NCBI GenBank assembly: GCA_963930775.1
Contig: OZ005694.1
Coordinates: 6,937,054-7,001,053, forward strand
Direction: 5' to 3'
DNA length: 64,000 nt
From: Cliona cf. orientalis
Taxonomy: Eukaryota; Porifera; Demospongiae; Clionaida; Clionaidae
Below are positions 12,000 to 24,812 of the stretch, one piece after another (the stretch's first letter is position 1; every line of letters starts with the position of its first letter). A program made the translations under genes and the position numbers. The notes beneath the pieces were generated by a model. The model was not told where the DNA came from, made no database searches, and was given only the letters and a program-made list of their open reading frames with translations.

Positions 12000-12260
12000 T
12001 TAAACCTAGCTTACCCAGGCTTGATGTTTCCTCACGCCTTTTGCTCCTTTTACGTTCTCGATCTCCCGATTTGCTGAGACATCGCTCGAATTAACTGTGG
12101 TCAAAGTTTTCAACTTTTGATCAAGTCGTGCTCAATTCAAACGTTCAGTCACGTGCAGGTCATGTGATCGTGATCGCATGGCGCGGCGTACGCGCGTATG
12201 CATGCAGACTCCACCCCCATAATATGAACAGTACAGTGAAGTACATGCTAGTGATATAGA
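12000..12260. other. GC-richer, possible promoter-like stretch
   Basis: CpG-rich sequence (around GCATGGCGCGGCGTACGCGC, 12178-12197) lies next to a minus-strand charged exon-like segment ending at donor CCTGG/GTAAGC (~12013). It could be the 5' end of an unidentified minus-strand transcript. The evidence is compositional only. Confidence 0.25.
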
Positions 12261-12358
12261 GCTAGAGATAGTCTAGACAGTGTATCTATTCAGTAAAAAC
12301 ATAATTTGTCAGAAAATGAATGGCATACAGTGCCACGGAGAAGCACAAAGACTGACAG

Positions 12359-12690
12359 AAGTGGCGGAAATGTCAGTTTCAAGTAGTGGAAATATGGGGG
12401 GACACATGATGCAGTCTGCCAAAGTAATGATTTGCAGAAATATCAGTTCTCGAGTAGTGGAAATGTGGTAGGACATGTGATGCAGTCAGCCAAATAGGAA
12501 AAGTGGAAGAAATGTCAGTTTTCTATTAGTAGAAATATGGTAGGACATGTGATGCAGTCAGCCAAATAGGAAAATTAGCTGAAATGCCACCTGTCTTATA
12601 CTAGAAACACTGTAGGACATGTGATACAGCCAGCCTTAGCGGGAAATGTGGTTGAAATACCATTTGTCCTGGACAGGAAAAAGACAGGAA
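12359..12690. repeat. Minisatellite, ~70-bp unit, about 4.5 copies
   Basis: Repeated blocks (GAAATGTCAGTTT, AGTAGTGGAAATATGG, AGGACATGTGATGCAGTCAG, CCAAATAGGAA) recur every 66-76 bp with growing divergence to the right. It lies just left of the copy B SOCS exon. No coding frame is maintained. Confidence 0.8.
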
Positions 12691-13035
12691 ACGGCATGTT
12701 GACTCCCATGCACCAATCCTATAGTTACTGAAGTACAGGAAATTTCACTTTCGGTCCAGTGCGTGTCGCGACAAAATCTCTTCCAAAGTAGGGCCTGTTT
12801 CGCTCGGAATTGGACCGCTTCTCGCCATAATGTTTTGGTAGTAGTACAAGCCTTATATACACCCTCCACCCTCCAAACACGCCCCAACGCATCTAGCCCC
12901 ACCCCTCGCATGACATTGTGGTTCTGCGCATGCGTAGTTGCTCACTGACCTCTCAATCAAGAGAAATTATTACACACAACATAATAATTATTATTCAGAA
13001 AAATGAGGCTAGCTATATCACTACTCATCAAAATA

Positions 13036-14077
13036 CTATTTCATCTTGTCTTTGAGTCTTGTTGGAAGTGGTAGTCTATCAACTTCATCACCACTCTTTA
13101 GCCAACTTGATAGTCTTTCCAGGCACAGCTCTTCAAGGTTGATAGCACCATACTCTGTAACTGTGGATAAGCACATTTAGTAGTTAACAGTTTATAATAT
13201 TACTGCTTAATAATAATGACATAATCACACCCACTAGATTGAAATCCTGCACCAAGTTTTCAATCAACGGCTGTGCAGCTGGATCACAAGAAACTTAGAC
13301 ATGTCAAAAAAGAGGCTCAACTCCCTCAAAAGTTGGCCTTCAGCCAGCACTACATCCTGAAATAACTAAGCGCTGCGGTGGGAGCAGTGTGACTAGCAAG
13401 ACTACACTGAAAAGGGGCATCTGTAAAAGGTGGAAACGGAAATGGAATTGGAAATTGGAAACTGGAAATGGTCGTCAAGTTGAGTGAGTGTTCATTACCT
13501 TTGTTGGGGGGACAGGGGTTTAAAGGAATTGGGTATTTCAGTTTGTAGTAAATACCTGTAGCTATATACATATCAGATGAGGATGTCTGTAGGGCAGCAA
13601 GCTGCTCTTGATGTGATTTAGGGTAAAGCCTGCGGAAAGACAATAAAGTGAGCATGGGTTCAAGGCTAAAAGTATTCAGAGCTGATGCACACAAATTACT
13701 ACAAATATGAGGCTACAGAGCTGCTATTCAACCTTACTATTTTTAGTAGTCTGAAAATTACTATGGCTCCTCTGTGGGATTGCTATTGAAAGTGAAAGGT
13801 GGGAGTGTCAGCAAGGGTGTATGATAATGGGGGGATAGGGGGGCTGAAGCCCCCCCCCCCCCTCCCCCAGATTTTTCACCATAAACTATGTACAATCAAG
13901 GGCTTATCAAGCTGTAGCTCAAGCTCTTGGCATAATACTTTCATTTTTGCCAAAAGCAACGAGTCACTCTCATTAATTTGATGAGAGTGATTATTATTTA
14001 TTATCACTGCCATGATGGCAATCCAGTAGCTAATAAGTAGGAGTCTCGGTTCACAAAATTGGGCGTGGCAATATAAG

Positions 14078-14112
<35 letters not shown>

Positions 14113-17100
14113 ACACTACAAAAAAGTTATCTACACCCATGGTCAGCCTGTAATATCTCATCTAGGAAGATCTACGTGCATGCCAGCCTTTCCTACTCTT
14201 GCCGCCGGTATCAGTGCTTCATATCTTTATTCTTAGCAACTTGGCTCTAGATCCATGGATACCAAACAACCCTGCCATTGTTTCATCCACTGAACGCTTT
14301 GTAGACTTCCAGCAAGACTATGCTTCCAGCAAGGCTATATTTATGCTCTACTCAGCTAGATCTAGAGGGTCAGTTCTGATGACCATTCCAGTTTCCAATT
14401 CCGTTTCCAATTTCCAATTCCATTTCCATTTCTGCCTTTTACAGATGCCCCTGAAAAGTACAAGATCTATATGGAATGGGGATTGGATATATATAATAAT
14501 GCATGATGGTATATAGCTACTCTCAGCTGTGGATAATGGTACTTCACTAATATCTAGCCATAGCTATTCATTGTGACGATAGGCATCATTCGACCTAGTC
14601 TCACCAGTAGACTCACCCCCATTTTACAAAGCTACAAGGCCAAGGATCAGAACAATGTATAGCTACTAGTACATAATGAACACCACTGGTGCTAAACCCT
14701 CGGCGCTGTCAGATTTTGTAGTAATGATAATTATTTTACTACGCAGGTAGCTATAAAGATGATTATATTAGGCTGTGTCTAAAATTTAGCGCTTTGAGTG
14801 CCGGCAAACTAGCCCACCAAAAAAGTTTAGAACATTTTTGGAAGTGGAAGAAAAAAAAAAATTCAAAGATCAAGCGGGATTCAAACCCATGACCACCTCT
14901 CCACCAACACCAGCACTAGTCCACTCAGCCAACCCAGCTCAACACTACTGGTTGCTGTTTTTTGCCAACTTAATATATCTCATCCATATGTCCCCTGACC
15001 CCGCCTTCGTAACCCTCGCGCATGCGTATAACTATTATGCCTATGCCGTATATAGCGCGACACACCCAGCGTTCTATTTATACGAAAAGTTAGCTGGCCG
15101 AGATCGGAGAAGTCAAGAAGCTTAGAATCAGCAAATGACTCCAAAACTAGCGAACAAAGCGTTCTCTACGAAATCCACACAAATCATGAGTTTGGAACGC
15201 CATAAGGAACCTTATAACATCGCTATTTGGACTAGCAAACGAGGTATGTAGCAGGTAGCGTGATAACAGACAGACAGACACACACACACAGAACGACTAC
15301 CGTAACCCTCGCGCATGCGCCGAGGGTTAATAAGAACATCAAGCTGTGTAACTATTATAGCACTTGCAGTACGTGTCCAACAAGTCTTGGCATAATAATA
15401 ATAATATTATTATTATTACATGTCGACAGTCAATTAACGTACAACAAGCTTTAATTATTAAAGTGAGCTACAAACATAATTTGTAGGGCTACCTTTGATA
15501 AAAAAAATGAAATTTAGGCAAACTAGAATACTTCAGCATAAACTATTACAGGTGTGTGCACTTACACTAGATGTGACTACTGTAACACTCACCTGCTTTG
15601 GTGATAACTGTAGCAACACAGCGAGCATAATGGTCCACAACGGCATAGACATCAGTGTCTCTGGTGTAGATGTTCTTTGCTGCTATGCCTTGATTTTTAC
15701 CATTCACAGTGAACTCCAACACTCCATCTCGGGATAGACGTAATCCAACACAATCTCCCTCACGAAGATCATCTAAATAAATATAGCTGTAGTCCGACTC
15801 TTCTCCAGGAGTGACAAAGTTATTGTATAGTTTCCAGTCAGCCCACACACAATGGTATTCAGCATAGGAATCCTTAGGGATACCAGGACCAGATTCAATT
15901 GGCACACCTTTGTTACACCTCCTCAGTCCTACTAGTATTGATCCTGTCCATTCTTCTCCATATGTCACCATTTTCACCTCAAACTCTGCTAGTCCTTTAA
16001 GAGGTTGTGCTCCATATGCTATACCATCTCTGTACTTATCTTCAGGGTTCATCCTCTCAGCTCCTAGTCCATTATTGGTGATTCGAATGTTTTTTCCCGC
16101 TGCACTGTGGTAGCCAAATTGAATGTCTTTGTTTGGTGTTGACTCATCTGTATCTGACTCTGACAGAGGATCTTGTAGTCTTCTGGTTTGGTCTTCCTTC
16201 ACTATCATACACCCTGATAGTAAAAGAAAGTATGTACATGTACATAACTTGATGTATAATATTATCCATCCACATGACTCTTATCTGCATGACATCTATT
16301 AATTAATTTTGGGAGGCTCACTCATAAAAAATATTATGCTTCCCATACAAGCCCTCTCGTTTTTGAATTGCATAATATTTATGTCCCTTCTTTATTAGAT
16401 AGCCAAGCAAAAGCAATACTGCATGCTATTCATTATATGAATGGCTTCTCTCATTTGCTTGTGCGAATTTTATTATTATTATGACATTGTGCACACGTGT
16501 ATAGTTGTGGTAGTGTTTCATTCAGGTATGTGTGTTAGTGTGTGTGATGTTTGTGTTAGAGAGTGACAGATTGCATTTGATTTGCTAGGCTTGAACCAGA
16601 GGTGGTTGGTCACGGATTTTTTAATTAGAGCGTGTTTGCCATAGGCTGCAATGTACACCCACTCAACCCAGGTCAACCTGCTGAGTCAGCCAAACAATAT
16701 AATAATATTACATATGATATGCGATAATAAAATGCACATTCCGCAAAAATCGTGACCAACCTCCTCTGGGCTTGAACCTAGCGATATTAAAAATCAGGTG
16801 AAGTTGATATCAGATGATCCCTTATAAGGCATAATCCCCCCACACCCACCAAATTGGAATAATAATATTCTTGCATGTGTAGTTCATTAGTAGTTCATTA
16901 CTATTGTATCTTCAATAATATTATTATTATACCACACTAAAGAGCATTGTGAAGTAATGAAACTAGTGTTGTGTATATTATTCCTAGGGAAACCCCTGAC
17001 CCTGTGTTTATTTGACAAATAATTCATCAATAGCAGAATGGAATGAAGCACTATCCTCGTAGCTAACTTAATTTACATTAGCTGCACATAACAAGCCAAA

Positions 17101-20100
17101 CCAGCAACATAATTAGCAGTAGCACAATAGAGAAATGATATACATTACAGCAATGGCATGCCTCACCAGAACTCATTGACAAGCTAAATTTTCGACATGT
17201 ACAGTGACACATACAATAACATTATACATGTATCTTCATAAAGCCCAATGGCACATACATGTAAAATGATTATACATTTGCATAAACCACGTAGCACAGC
17301 AATAGACACACTCATCAACTCACTTACTACCTACACTGTTAACCCTACAGCACATGAACCGAGGGTTAATGATATTTTCCCCAGCATAATTACTGATACA
17401 TGATTATTATGCCTTCATATCCCACTATTTTTATGATGTGGGAATGGGACAAAGCCAAAAGAATACAAGCTCCAACCACACCCGCCCAGTAAATTCCTTA
17501 ATCGTATTTCCAGCCAGGTTTACATGTATAATTATAGTGGTGACTCAATGATGATCATCCTAATAAAATTAGATACCATATGGTGGGTAATTTTCGTGGG
17601 ATGATAGTTTTCATGGTTTATTTGGCATTTATGAAATTCTTACACCCACAAAATTAATTTTGAGGGCCTTTTTGAACCCACGAAAATTACCCGTCATACG
17701 GTAAGTAGCTTAACACGACTCACATTGTACCTCCCATAACAACAAATAGAGTATGCTTGTGTGTGCATGTCTGTACAAACTCATTCATACCATTATAATC
17801 AATCTGTGGGTGTATATCCATCACTGAATCATCAGTGCTTCCTTCAAACTTGATAGTGGGTGGATCAAATTTTGTTCCTCTCATCGTCACCTTGATGTGA
17901 TAGTCTAGCAGCCGATGTTGCAGGTCTTCATGGTCACTCTCCTTCCAAATGTCAGAAGCTCTAATCTATTAAAAAGGGTAATTATTAACAGCAAAGAATT
18001 ATTTCATACGATATACAAGGGAGGGAGTACGTAGCTAGCTATCCACCTGTACTTCATCCAATTCTTTGATATTCCATTGCTAGCAACCTCCCACCGGCCT
18101 CAAGGCTTTCCCACAAATTCAGAGTACAGGACAGTATTCTTGTTCATTTTGGCCAAAGATCAAAGGCCTTAACATTCCTGACCACATCAAAGGGAAATGA
18201 CTACAGGTTGAGTGGTGCACCACTGCAGTGCCCCTAGGGAAACCCCAGGAGCATTGAAGGGACCAGCCCCTGCTACCGATACATTAACTATAATTAATTT
18301 TAGACGTATACTGCTAGGACTTATTGCTAAAGTGATTGTTATGATTGCAGCTGTTGTCTGGGCTGTGTATTCATGTCAGCCAGCATCTGTTGTATGGATT
18401 TGGCATCCACTATAAATTTAATGGACTAGCAAGTACCAATCAGATACATGTAGCACCTGTTTAATACTGTGTATACGTGAAGGGAAACATTCGAATGAAA
18501 AACTTTCGTAGATCAGTATGAAGTGAGAATGAAAACTTTCACGGAATGCTATGTATAGGTTGGTGGGGCATGCCTAAATTTGTGGAAAAAACCTTTTGAA
18601 GGTTTTCTCCTATGAAAGTTTCCCACTATACGGTATGCACATACAACTGCTGGGATTGATTTGGGTGCTCCTGATCATGAAAACACATTCACCCCTTTAA
18701 ATATCAGTAAATAAATCCATCACCCCTCTTAGTTCCTCGACACATTGCCTTTGCACCCTAGCCTCTAAGATTTTCTAAACACTATAATATAGTGGCGCTT
18801 GACATCTACTAGCTATCTATTGAGATATGTTACCATTCCATCTTCAGGCTCCACTGCAGTGATGTGTGGGCTCTTCTCTGGCACAATGACTCTTAAAGAT
18901 TCACCTGAACCGGCCGTCAAATCAAATCTAAAATTTTTGATACAGAATTGTTCGTCATCATCGCCATGGACTTTGTGTTTGCGGCGCAATTTCAAAATCT
19001 ACAAGTTAAACGTCAATAAGTAAACAATTCAAGAGACAACTGAGGAATGCTACTTTACCTTGAGAGCTGTGTAATGAAAATGAGCATCGATGTAGACTTC
19101 ATGAATGTCACCGGATGACTTTACTGACACAGCAAGAGAGTAGAGAGCATCAACACTGGCATCAGCTTGCTGTGGTGGACTCTCAACCTGTATGAGATAC
19201 TTCTATAAAAATTTGGATCTTCTAAGATCATTTGATTGTATGTCATACTTGGTGATATGGCAAATATTCAGTATAAATCGCCAAATTAAAAACTAGTCAA
19301 TTTAACTTAATGCAAATACATATTTCGATGGCCGGATTTTATTATGAATCACTCAGATGCCTATACCTCCAGATTTGACAATTTTCATGTATATACAGAC
19401 AAAACCAAAATTATTTTATTTTACCCTTAGCTGTGCATGCACGCATACACCACAGGATGGTAATGAGATCTTCAATATTGGTCTTGGCATAAAAGTATGA
19501 TAAAAATTAATGCATGTAGTCTAGATAGAATTAGAGAACAAATACTTCCATAAATTCCCGCTACCATGTATGTACGCTGAAAGAAAATTTTTTACTTAGG
19601 ATTTAATTTAGGGTGGGGCGGGGGGGCGGGCACTCGCCCCCCTTGGAAGCTGGCTGTCCCCCCCCTGAGAATAGCCACAAACCATATATGCAATACATGT
19701 GCGTTTGAATGGTGAAAGTGTCCAAATAGGCACTTTTTGCTCCTTTTTAACACAAATTATTCTCAGCTTCGCGCTCCGCGTGGGAGGAGACATATTGTAT
19801 TAAAAGGGGAACCAGTAGATTTCACTAACAAGACCGGTCTCAGAAGTCACCAGAAGCAGTCTCAGCAGTTAAAAAATTAAAAAATTTCCTGGGGAAGCAT
19901 GCCCCCAGACCCCCTAGTATAAACAAATTAATGAGCATTATGTTATTCTTGGTTGATAAGAACTCCCTTGCCCCCTCTTAACTCTGTAATTGTCACACTT
20001 GCCCCCCCCCCCCCGATGAAAATCCTAAATGAAACCCTGGTACTTACGTGAGCGAAAATTGATCCTGTCATACATTCAGCTGCAACACTCCTCTGATACA

Positions 20101-23100
20101 GTGTCCTCTCACCCAGCGAAAGCTCAAGAATTTGTTCATTCTGAAGAAATGCAATATCCATGTGGCAAAATGCTACTGATAACTCCTGGACAGCCACAGT
20201 AGGGATAAACCACACAGCGATGAATGAGTTAGCAGGTTGCACCAACATAAGGATAGACACAGCAACAAACTCTGAACGTCGTAATTTGTTATAGAATCGA
20301 TTTCGAAAGGAATCCAGCTTCTCCAGTGTGTATGACTTGGGATCATCTGCAAATTTTGCTCTCAATATTGTGTAGTCAATCGGTGGTACTTCAAGGCCGG
20401 GCCAGCAGTCTATCAGTTCACCGATAGTTGTGACTTTTTTGAATAACTGCACTTCTGCTATGTACGATGCCATGTTTTGTTTTAGTGCTTGACTACCAAA
20501 TTTAGAAACAAGATGTTGGAGAAGTTCATAATCAATGAACGTGAAGAGAGGATTGAGGTGATAAAACAGGTTGTGGACGATTTTCTCCTGTACTAATTCG
20601 TATAACATACTCTGTATCGTACTTTCATACTCCTTCCTGAATGTAAATGGCAACCTTGTCAATGCCCGCAACACTTGGTCGACCGAAATACCTCCTTTTG
20701 ACAATTCATTCACCAGGCGTTCATGAAGGCAGTCAAACTCCTCTATCAATGTTTCAATCCTCTTGGGTACATCCAGAGGGGACACTGCATGAATAACATA
20801 TCAAGTTTATCGTGTTTGAACGCAATGTAAAAAAACAATTATTACTATTTTATAGTTTCTGGTAAAGGTCGTCAACATCTATATTAAGATCCATTATGAA
20901 AAGTCCCAACACTTTCTTATGCTAATTAGATCTTGCATTCTATTAGCATAAACACAGTATGTTATCAGATAGTGAGGTACTATGCACATCAAACATTCAT
21001 CATTAACAGGAGGTGACTCAAATGCATTATTTAAACCTTTTTGACAAACTATTCCGGCCTCAAACTACAATAATGTATAGTTCTGTAGAGCACATAATAT
21101 AATATTATACCCCGTGCGCATCTGCATCTTGCAGTACATCTATCTGAGCTGCACAGAGCTGTGCCGCTTGTTGACGATCTTTACCTACCCACCATGCTAG
21201 TTTGTGCACATGAATAGCCTCGTCCCCAGGCCTTCTGATTGGGGGAGGGGGAGAGAAGGCCTGGTATATCCACTGCATGCGTACTATATGTTCCGCACGG
21301 ATGACCAACCGCTGCCCAGATGTATAACCGAATGGCCCGTTGCACAACCGGATGACCCGTTGTGCAATCGGCCGGCCAGCGCATAATTAGCACTAGTGCC
21401 TGTACACATGCTCAATTCGCGCACGCATGTGCAGGCTCGAGCTAGCTCGCGACTAAAGCAGAGGTATACAATAGGCCCAGTCGATCCTGTCCGGTTGTAC
21501 AGCAGGCCTCGTTAATTCCTGGCCAGTTGCACATCAGGATTACCTACACACTGTCCGGTTGTACAACCGGCCCAATCGATCCTGTCCGGTTGTACAGCAG
21601 GCCTCCTTAATTCCTGGCCAGTTGCATATCAGGATTGCCTACACACTGTCCGGTAGTACAACCGGCTTAGTAGATCCTATCCGGTTGTAGCCTGAGCTAG
21701 GCCTCATTCAGTAGAAAAGGCCTGTGTATTATATCCCATCACAATCACTCAAATCAGCGGGGAGCAGCGCACAGCAGGGAGTCCTAATGTTGTGCATCAG
21801 GACACCGATAAAGCTGGTTGTATTACAGGGCGTCCGGTTGCACATCGGGATAGCCGGTTGCATAACCGGCCACAGAAGAGCTAGGTTTGATCAACAGGAC
21901 GTCCCATTGTGCAACTGGATATCCGGTTGCGTAACGGGCATCCGGTTACGTAACCGGCTGGGTTGGTCATCGGTGCAGAACATATATATTCCATTATTAT
22001 TCACATTTTTAACAATCTGATTACGCATCATGGATACTGCCTACATGGAGGATACTTACCCTTTGACCTTAATTCCTCGCGCTCAACATACCTAGAAATG
22101 ATAGGTTTGAACAATTTGAGTTTCAAATGAAATTTCTAGGTAGCTCGATTGACGTTGTCCATCAATCAACAGAGTCCTTTGAACAGCGTGGGCACATATT
22201 TAGCACAATCGCCAGTACAAAGGTGAGGAGGTCATTCCGTACTCTTTAGGTATATGGACCACTTCATTTGTCAGCATGTGGTAGGAATTAGTATATGGAC
22301 AGCTTTACAGTAAAATTATACGAAAAATGTGGCGCATGCACGTGCAGTGATCGAATACCAGGGCCCTCCCCATCCCCCCAATCAGAAGGCCTGGGGACGA
22401 GGCTAGCGCATGAGCAGAAAGCACAAAGGAGTGCAGTTAATAGGCGTGGCCAATAAAAATACAGTTTTGCGATGCTCGTGAACCTTATCAAATGATTCAA
22501 GCCATAACAAATTTTTCAATGATTGTGACGGATTCATTGTGCTTACGAGTCACTCAGGTGCCTAGCTCTCGATATCTGGCGATTTTCATGCTGATAGACA
22601 GACAAATAGATGGACAGAACCAATTACTTTACCCCTTAAAGAGCTGGGTAAAGATTCGGAAATGCCGGGGAATCAATGTGGGATACCATATCCGATCTAA
22701 TTTACGCGCCATGAAAAAATAATTTTGAGTGCTGGGTGGCGCGCCATTAAAGCATGAAAATTATCCTTCGCGACCAGGTGGCGCGCAAAATTTGTACACA
22801 AAAGTATAGGAATGCGTGGGTGGGCGCATTTAAATAGAGCGTGAAAATTGCACTTCAGGCCGAGGTGGCGTATCTATTAGAGAGGCGCATTAATTAGATC
22901 GGATACGGTACTGGGTTTGTTCAAGTCCTATACATGTGTATATGTACCTAAAGAATTTGATCCACCCTGGTCACAGTGCTGTTGAGCCTGATGCTGCAGG
23001 TCACTTCCAGAGGGTGTTTCCCAGTTGGCGACACTTCCTGACAGTGGTACCAGGCTTAATGTCGACTTAAACTTGGCACACAGAAACTCCACGAGATCAC

Positions 23101-23416
23101 AGCGTTGTCGACGATGCAAAACGCTAGCTAGCTTCAGATATGTGGCTTTCTTGCCCTCCCTCTTGCCCCAGGTATCCAACAGAGCTATTCTGCAGAGCTC
23201 TTGGCTAGAGTTCTCGCGATTTATGTCTCTCAGTTTCTCCAAGGTGAACTCGAGGTAACGCCCAGCCATCTCCCAGTCATCAAGCTTCACGGCAACCTCG
23301 TCTCGGACCCGCTCCGGACACTCCTTGTCCAGATCCGTCGGTTTTAAACCGTGTCGGGACAAAATCTCCTCCAAACTAGGACCTGCTGCACTCACAATAG
23401 GACTGATCGAAGCCAT
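13036..23416 (-). CDS. Death domain-NHR-SOCS box protein, copy B (complete, 806 aa)
   Basis: Seven exons join in frame: 23416-22948, 20784-20048, 19187-19059, 18998-18834, 17965-17791, 16213-15593, 13160-13036 (2421 nt with stop). Residues ~24-114 form a Death domain (DWEMAGRYLEFTLEKLRDIN). Residues 157-402 are an unrecognised domain also seen in copies A and C. Residues 403-558 are small unrecognised segments. The NHR domain is at ~590-762 (LREGDCVGLRLSRDGVLEFT). The tail from 766 is a SOCS box: L-x3-C-x3-L in NLEELCLERL for Elongin B/C, and LPLP in VDRLPLPTRL for Cullin 5. NHR plus SOCS is known from NEURL2 (Ozz), a ubiquitin-ligase adaptor; a Death domain in front is unfamiliar to me. ATG choice matches copy C. 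The stop comes five codons earlier than in copy C. The last intron is long (2.4 kb) and filled with repeats. Expression is untested. Confidence 0.85.
13840..14115. repeat. Homopolymer-C runs and flanking repeat, copy B last intron
   Basis: C runs at ~13849-13862 and an uninterrupted run of about 35 Cs at 14078-14112, flanked by GGGCTGAAGCCCC and GGGCGTGGCAATATAAGCCC. These look like remnants of inserted elements whose ends carry poly-C, as at 26.9 kb. Run lengths should be read with caution because homopolymers are error-prone. Confidence 0.7.
14840..14947 (-). mobile_element. tRNA-derived SINE-like element
   Basis: On the minus strand, TTGGCTGAGTGGACTAG (A box-like) and GGGTTTGAATCCC (B box-like) sit ~35 bp apart, followed by a T-rich tail. 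The acceptor stem does not pair well, so this is a tRNA-derived element and not a working tRNA gene. It lies in the last intron of copy B. Confidence 0.5.
16584..16782. mobile_element. Fold-back element in copy B intron
   Basis: Same inverted-arm element as 1527-1723, at the orthologous intron position between the NHR exon and the 175-nt exon. Arms contain TTGAACCAGAGG..GGTTGGTCACGG and their complement. Confidence 0.7.
17574..17703. mobile_element. Fold-back element in copy B intron, second family
   Basis: Counterpart of 3796-3954 with a shortened interior. Arms contain GGGTAATTTTCGTGGG and CCCACGAAAATTACCC. Confidence 0.7.
18475..18635. repeat. Repeat shared by copies B and C only
   Basis: The sequence from GAAGGGAAACATTCGAATGA through GAAAGTTTCCCACTATACGG has a weak terminal inverted repeat. 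It is nearly identical at 34430-34580 in copy C and missing from copy A. No ORF. Confidence 0.6.
19255..19450. repeat. Dispersed repeat family 2, copy 2
   Basis: Ordered blocks CAGATGCCTATACCTCCAGA, ATTTTCATG, ACAGACAAAACCAA and ACCCTTAGCTGTGCATGCA match the family at 6620-6785, 22455-22640 and 37540-37740. Confidence 0.55.
21336..21957. repeat. Cluster of 16-bp palindromes, consensus CCGGTTGYRYAACCGG
   Basis: Perfect or near-perfect copies start at 21336, 21356, 21491, 21523, 21555, 21586, 21618, 21650, 21834, 21854, 21903, 21923 and 21942. Examples: CCGGTTGTACAACCGG (21555), CCGGTTGCATAACCGG (21854), CCGGTTACGTAACCGG (21942). Spacing is irregular. A 95-bp tandem duplication (21476-21570, 21571-21665) multiplies some of them, but others are outside it. 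They lie inside the hAT-like element and could be transposase or host-factor binding sites. Confidence 0.8.
21476..21690. repeat. 95-bp tandem repeat, ~2.3 copies
   Basis: Units start at 21476, 21571 and (partial) 21666. Each contains TCGATCCTGTCCGGTTGTAC, a CCAGTTGCAYATCAGG block and a closing palindrome ending AACCGG. Confidence 0.8.
22455..22640. repeat. Dispersed repeat family 2, copy 3
   Basis: GGCCAATAAAAATACAGTTT, CTAGCTCTCGATATCTGGCG, ATTTTCATGCTGATAGACAG and GAACCAATTACTTTACCCCT match 37540-37740 closely, suggesting a shared duplication or recent transposition. No ORF. Confidence 0.65.
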
Positions 23417-23450
23417 GATGATTCCTTTTAATAAGCTTTATATGGTTGCT

Positions 23451-23520
23451 CGCCACACCCACAAAACCCGAGGTTGGGGGTGTGGTGCACGGACATTATT
23501 GGCGACCATTTCCTATTGAC
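23451..23520 (-). promoter_or_regulatory. Conserved CACCC palindrome upstream of copy B start
   Basis: CGCCACACCCAC and TTGGGGGTGTGGT form an imperfect hairpin 35-70 bp upstream of the copy B ATG. GGCGACCATTTCCT follows ~85 bp out. Both motifs recur in the same order upstream of copy C (38521-38554 and ~38610), while the surrounding sequence differs more. This is a candidate core promoter or transcription-factor site; CACCC is the KLF/Sp-type core (family knowledge). Confidence 0.5.
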
Positions 23521-23559
23521 TATGGCTGCAAATCCATGGCCAGGTACTTAAGCCATAGA

Positions 23560-24031
23560 CTATAGAGGGGGGAGAATGGACTGGAAACGGTCGTATAGGG
23601 CTCGACCTGGTGTGTATTAACTACCTAATACTTTACTTATGGGATTTTTGAAAAAGGGCACCAATACATTCTACATGGTAAACTAGGACTTATCAGCTCA
23701 TAATACCATACGATTTAATTACTAAAATTCTTCACAAAAACTACGACAAGTTTGTATGGCAGTTATATTACCATCAAGAAAGGTCACACTTTATAGGGAA
23801 AATGAATACAAATGTAATCAATCTGGCCCCTAGTTATCCCTCCAATACATCATCCTGATGTACCTAAAGGTGTTACTGCTTTTAGGATTCAGATACAAGC
23901 CACAGGAAACTCCCAAAAACTACGAAACCATGCATTAAAAACTCCTATGCAACCAGGTCGAGCCCTATACGCAAGGTTTACTAATAAAATCTATGGACGT
24001 TTCCAATCCATTCTCCTCCTCTAATATCTAT
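23560..24031. other. Intergenic, upstream of copy B
   Basis: No gene seen. It contains GGGCTCGACCTGG at ~23599 and its inverse CCAGGTCGAGCCCT at ~23954, so a weak fold-back element of ~400 bp may lie here. Confidence 0.35.
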
Positions 24032-24245
24032 GCTTAAGCTTACAACTCACTGCTTGTGGAACAGAAGAGATATAATAGTTAATGAGATGGTATTATGATA
24101 CTCATACCATTGATGTTTGTATACCAGCTAGGCCCTGCTCTATGGCACCTGGTCAGTGGTCAGTAGGACACTGAATTTAGTTGTAGTAAATCGGAACTGA
24201 ACCAAAATAAATTTCTTGATGATTGAGACTAGTATCATAGGGTCG
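24032..24245. repeat. Direct repeat, left copy (right copy 27447-27655)
   Basis: About 210 bp (TTACAACTCACTG through TTGATGATTGAGACTAG) is repeated in the same orientation at 27447-27655 with small differences. The two copies bracket ~3.2 kb of repeat-rich sequence. This looks like a local duplication; no retroelement coding sequence lies between them. Confidence 0.75.
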
Positions 24246-24812
24246 GTAGACTCTATAAGTAGGGATGGCCCGGATATGCCATATGTGTAATACATTACAA
24301 ATACCCAAATATCTCAAAATAGGTAGCTAACTTTGTGAATTTTCAAAGTGTCAAAATCAGAATCTCCAGCAAATAATTGTGCATCTAGCAAGACCAAGAT
24401 CATCCATCAATTCGATTGTAAGGTAAATGAACCAGTTATGAAACAGTTCCAGTTATGAAACAGTGAGTTCTAAACTGACTTTTAGGTGAAACTAGATCTA
24501 ATTAGCTCTTTGTTTCATAACTGGTACATATTTCATAACTGGTTCACTTCCCTTATACGTCAGAACCAGATGTTAAAAAAATAGCCATTTGTCAAGGTTT
24601 CTTTCTTCTTTCTTTCTTTCTTTTTCATTATCAGGGCTAACTCTCAAGACTGCCTTAACCTCTCATCTTAGTTTGGGTATAAATCCACTCCATTTTGTAG
24701 CGCGCAGTGCAGTGCATGCTCGTTTTGCTTTATCATGACAGTTACGTAATAGTGGGTGTGTACGGTATACACAGTAACGAGTGAGTGTGTCCGGTACGCC
24801 ATTTTGTGATAA

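Larger units (their letters stand above)
21214..22405. mobile_element. 1.2-kb hAT-like non-autonomous element
   Basis: ~50-bp terminal inverted repeats begin TAGCCTCGTCCCCAGGCCTT at both ends, flanked by GCACATGA and GCGCATGA, an 8-bp target-site duplication with one mismatch. An 8-bp TSD is characteristic of hAT elements. No transposase is encoded. The interior carries the palindrome cluster and the 95-bp tandem repeat listed separately. It sits in the first intron of copy B, between the Death-domain exon and the next exon. Confidence 0.7.

Noticed and set aside
14870-14947. Functional tRNA gene
   Set aside because: A and B boxes are present, but the acceptor and anticodon stems do not pair, and a T-rich tail follows. 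A SINE head fits better.
21336-21957. CRISPR-like array of repeated palindromes
   Set aside because: Spacing is irregular, spacers are not unique units of fixed length, and the DNA is clearly from a eukaryote with introns. It lies inside a TIR element.
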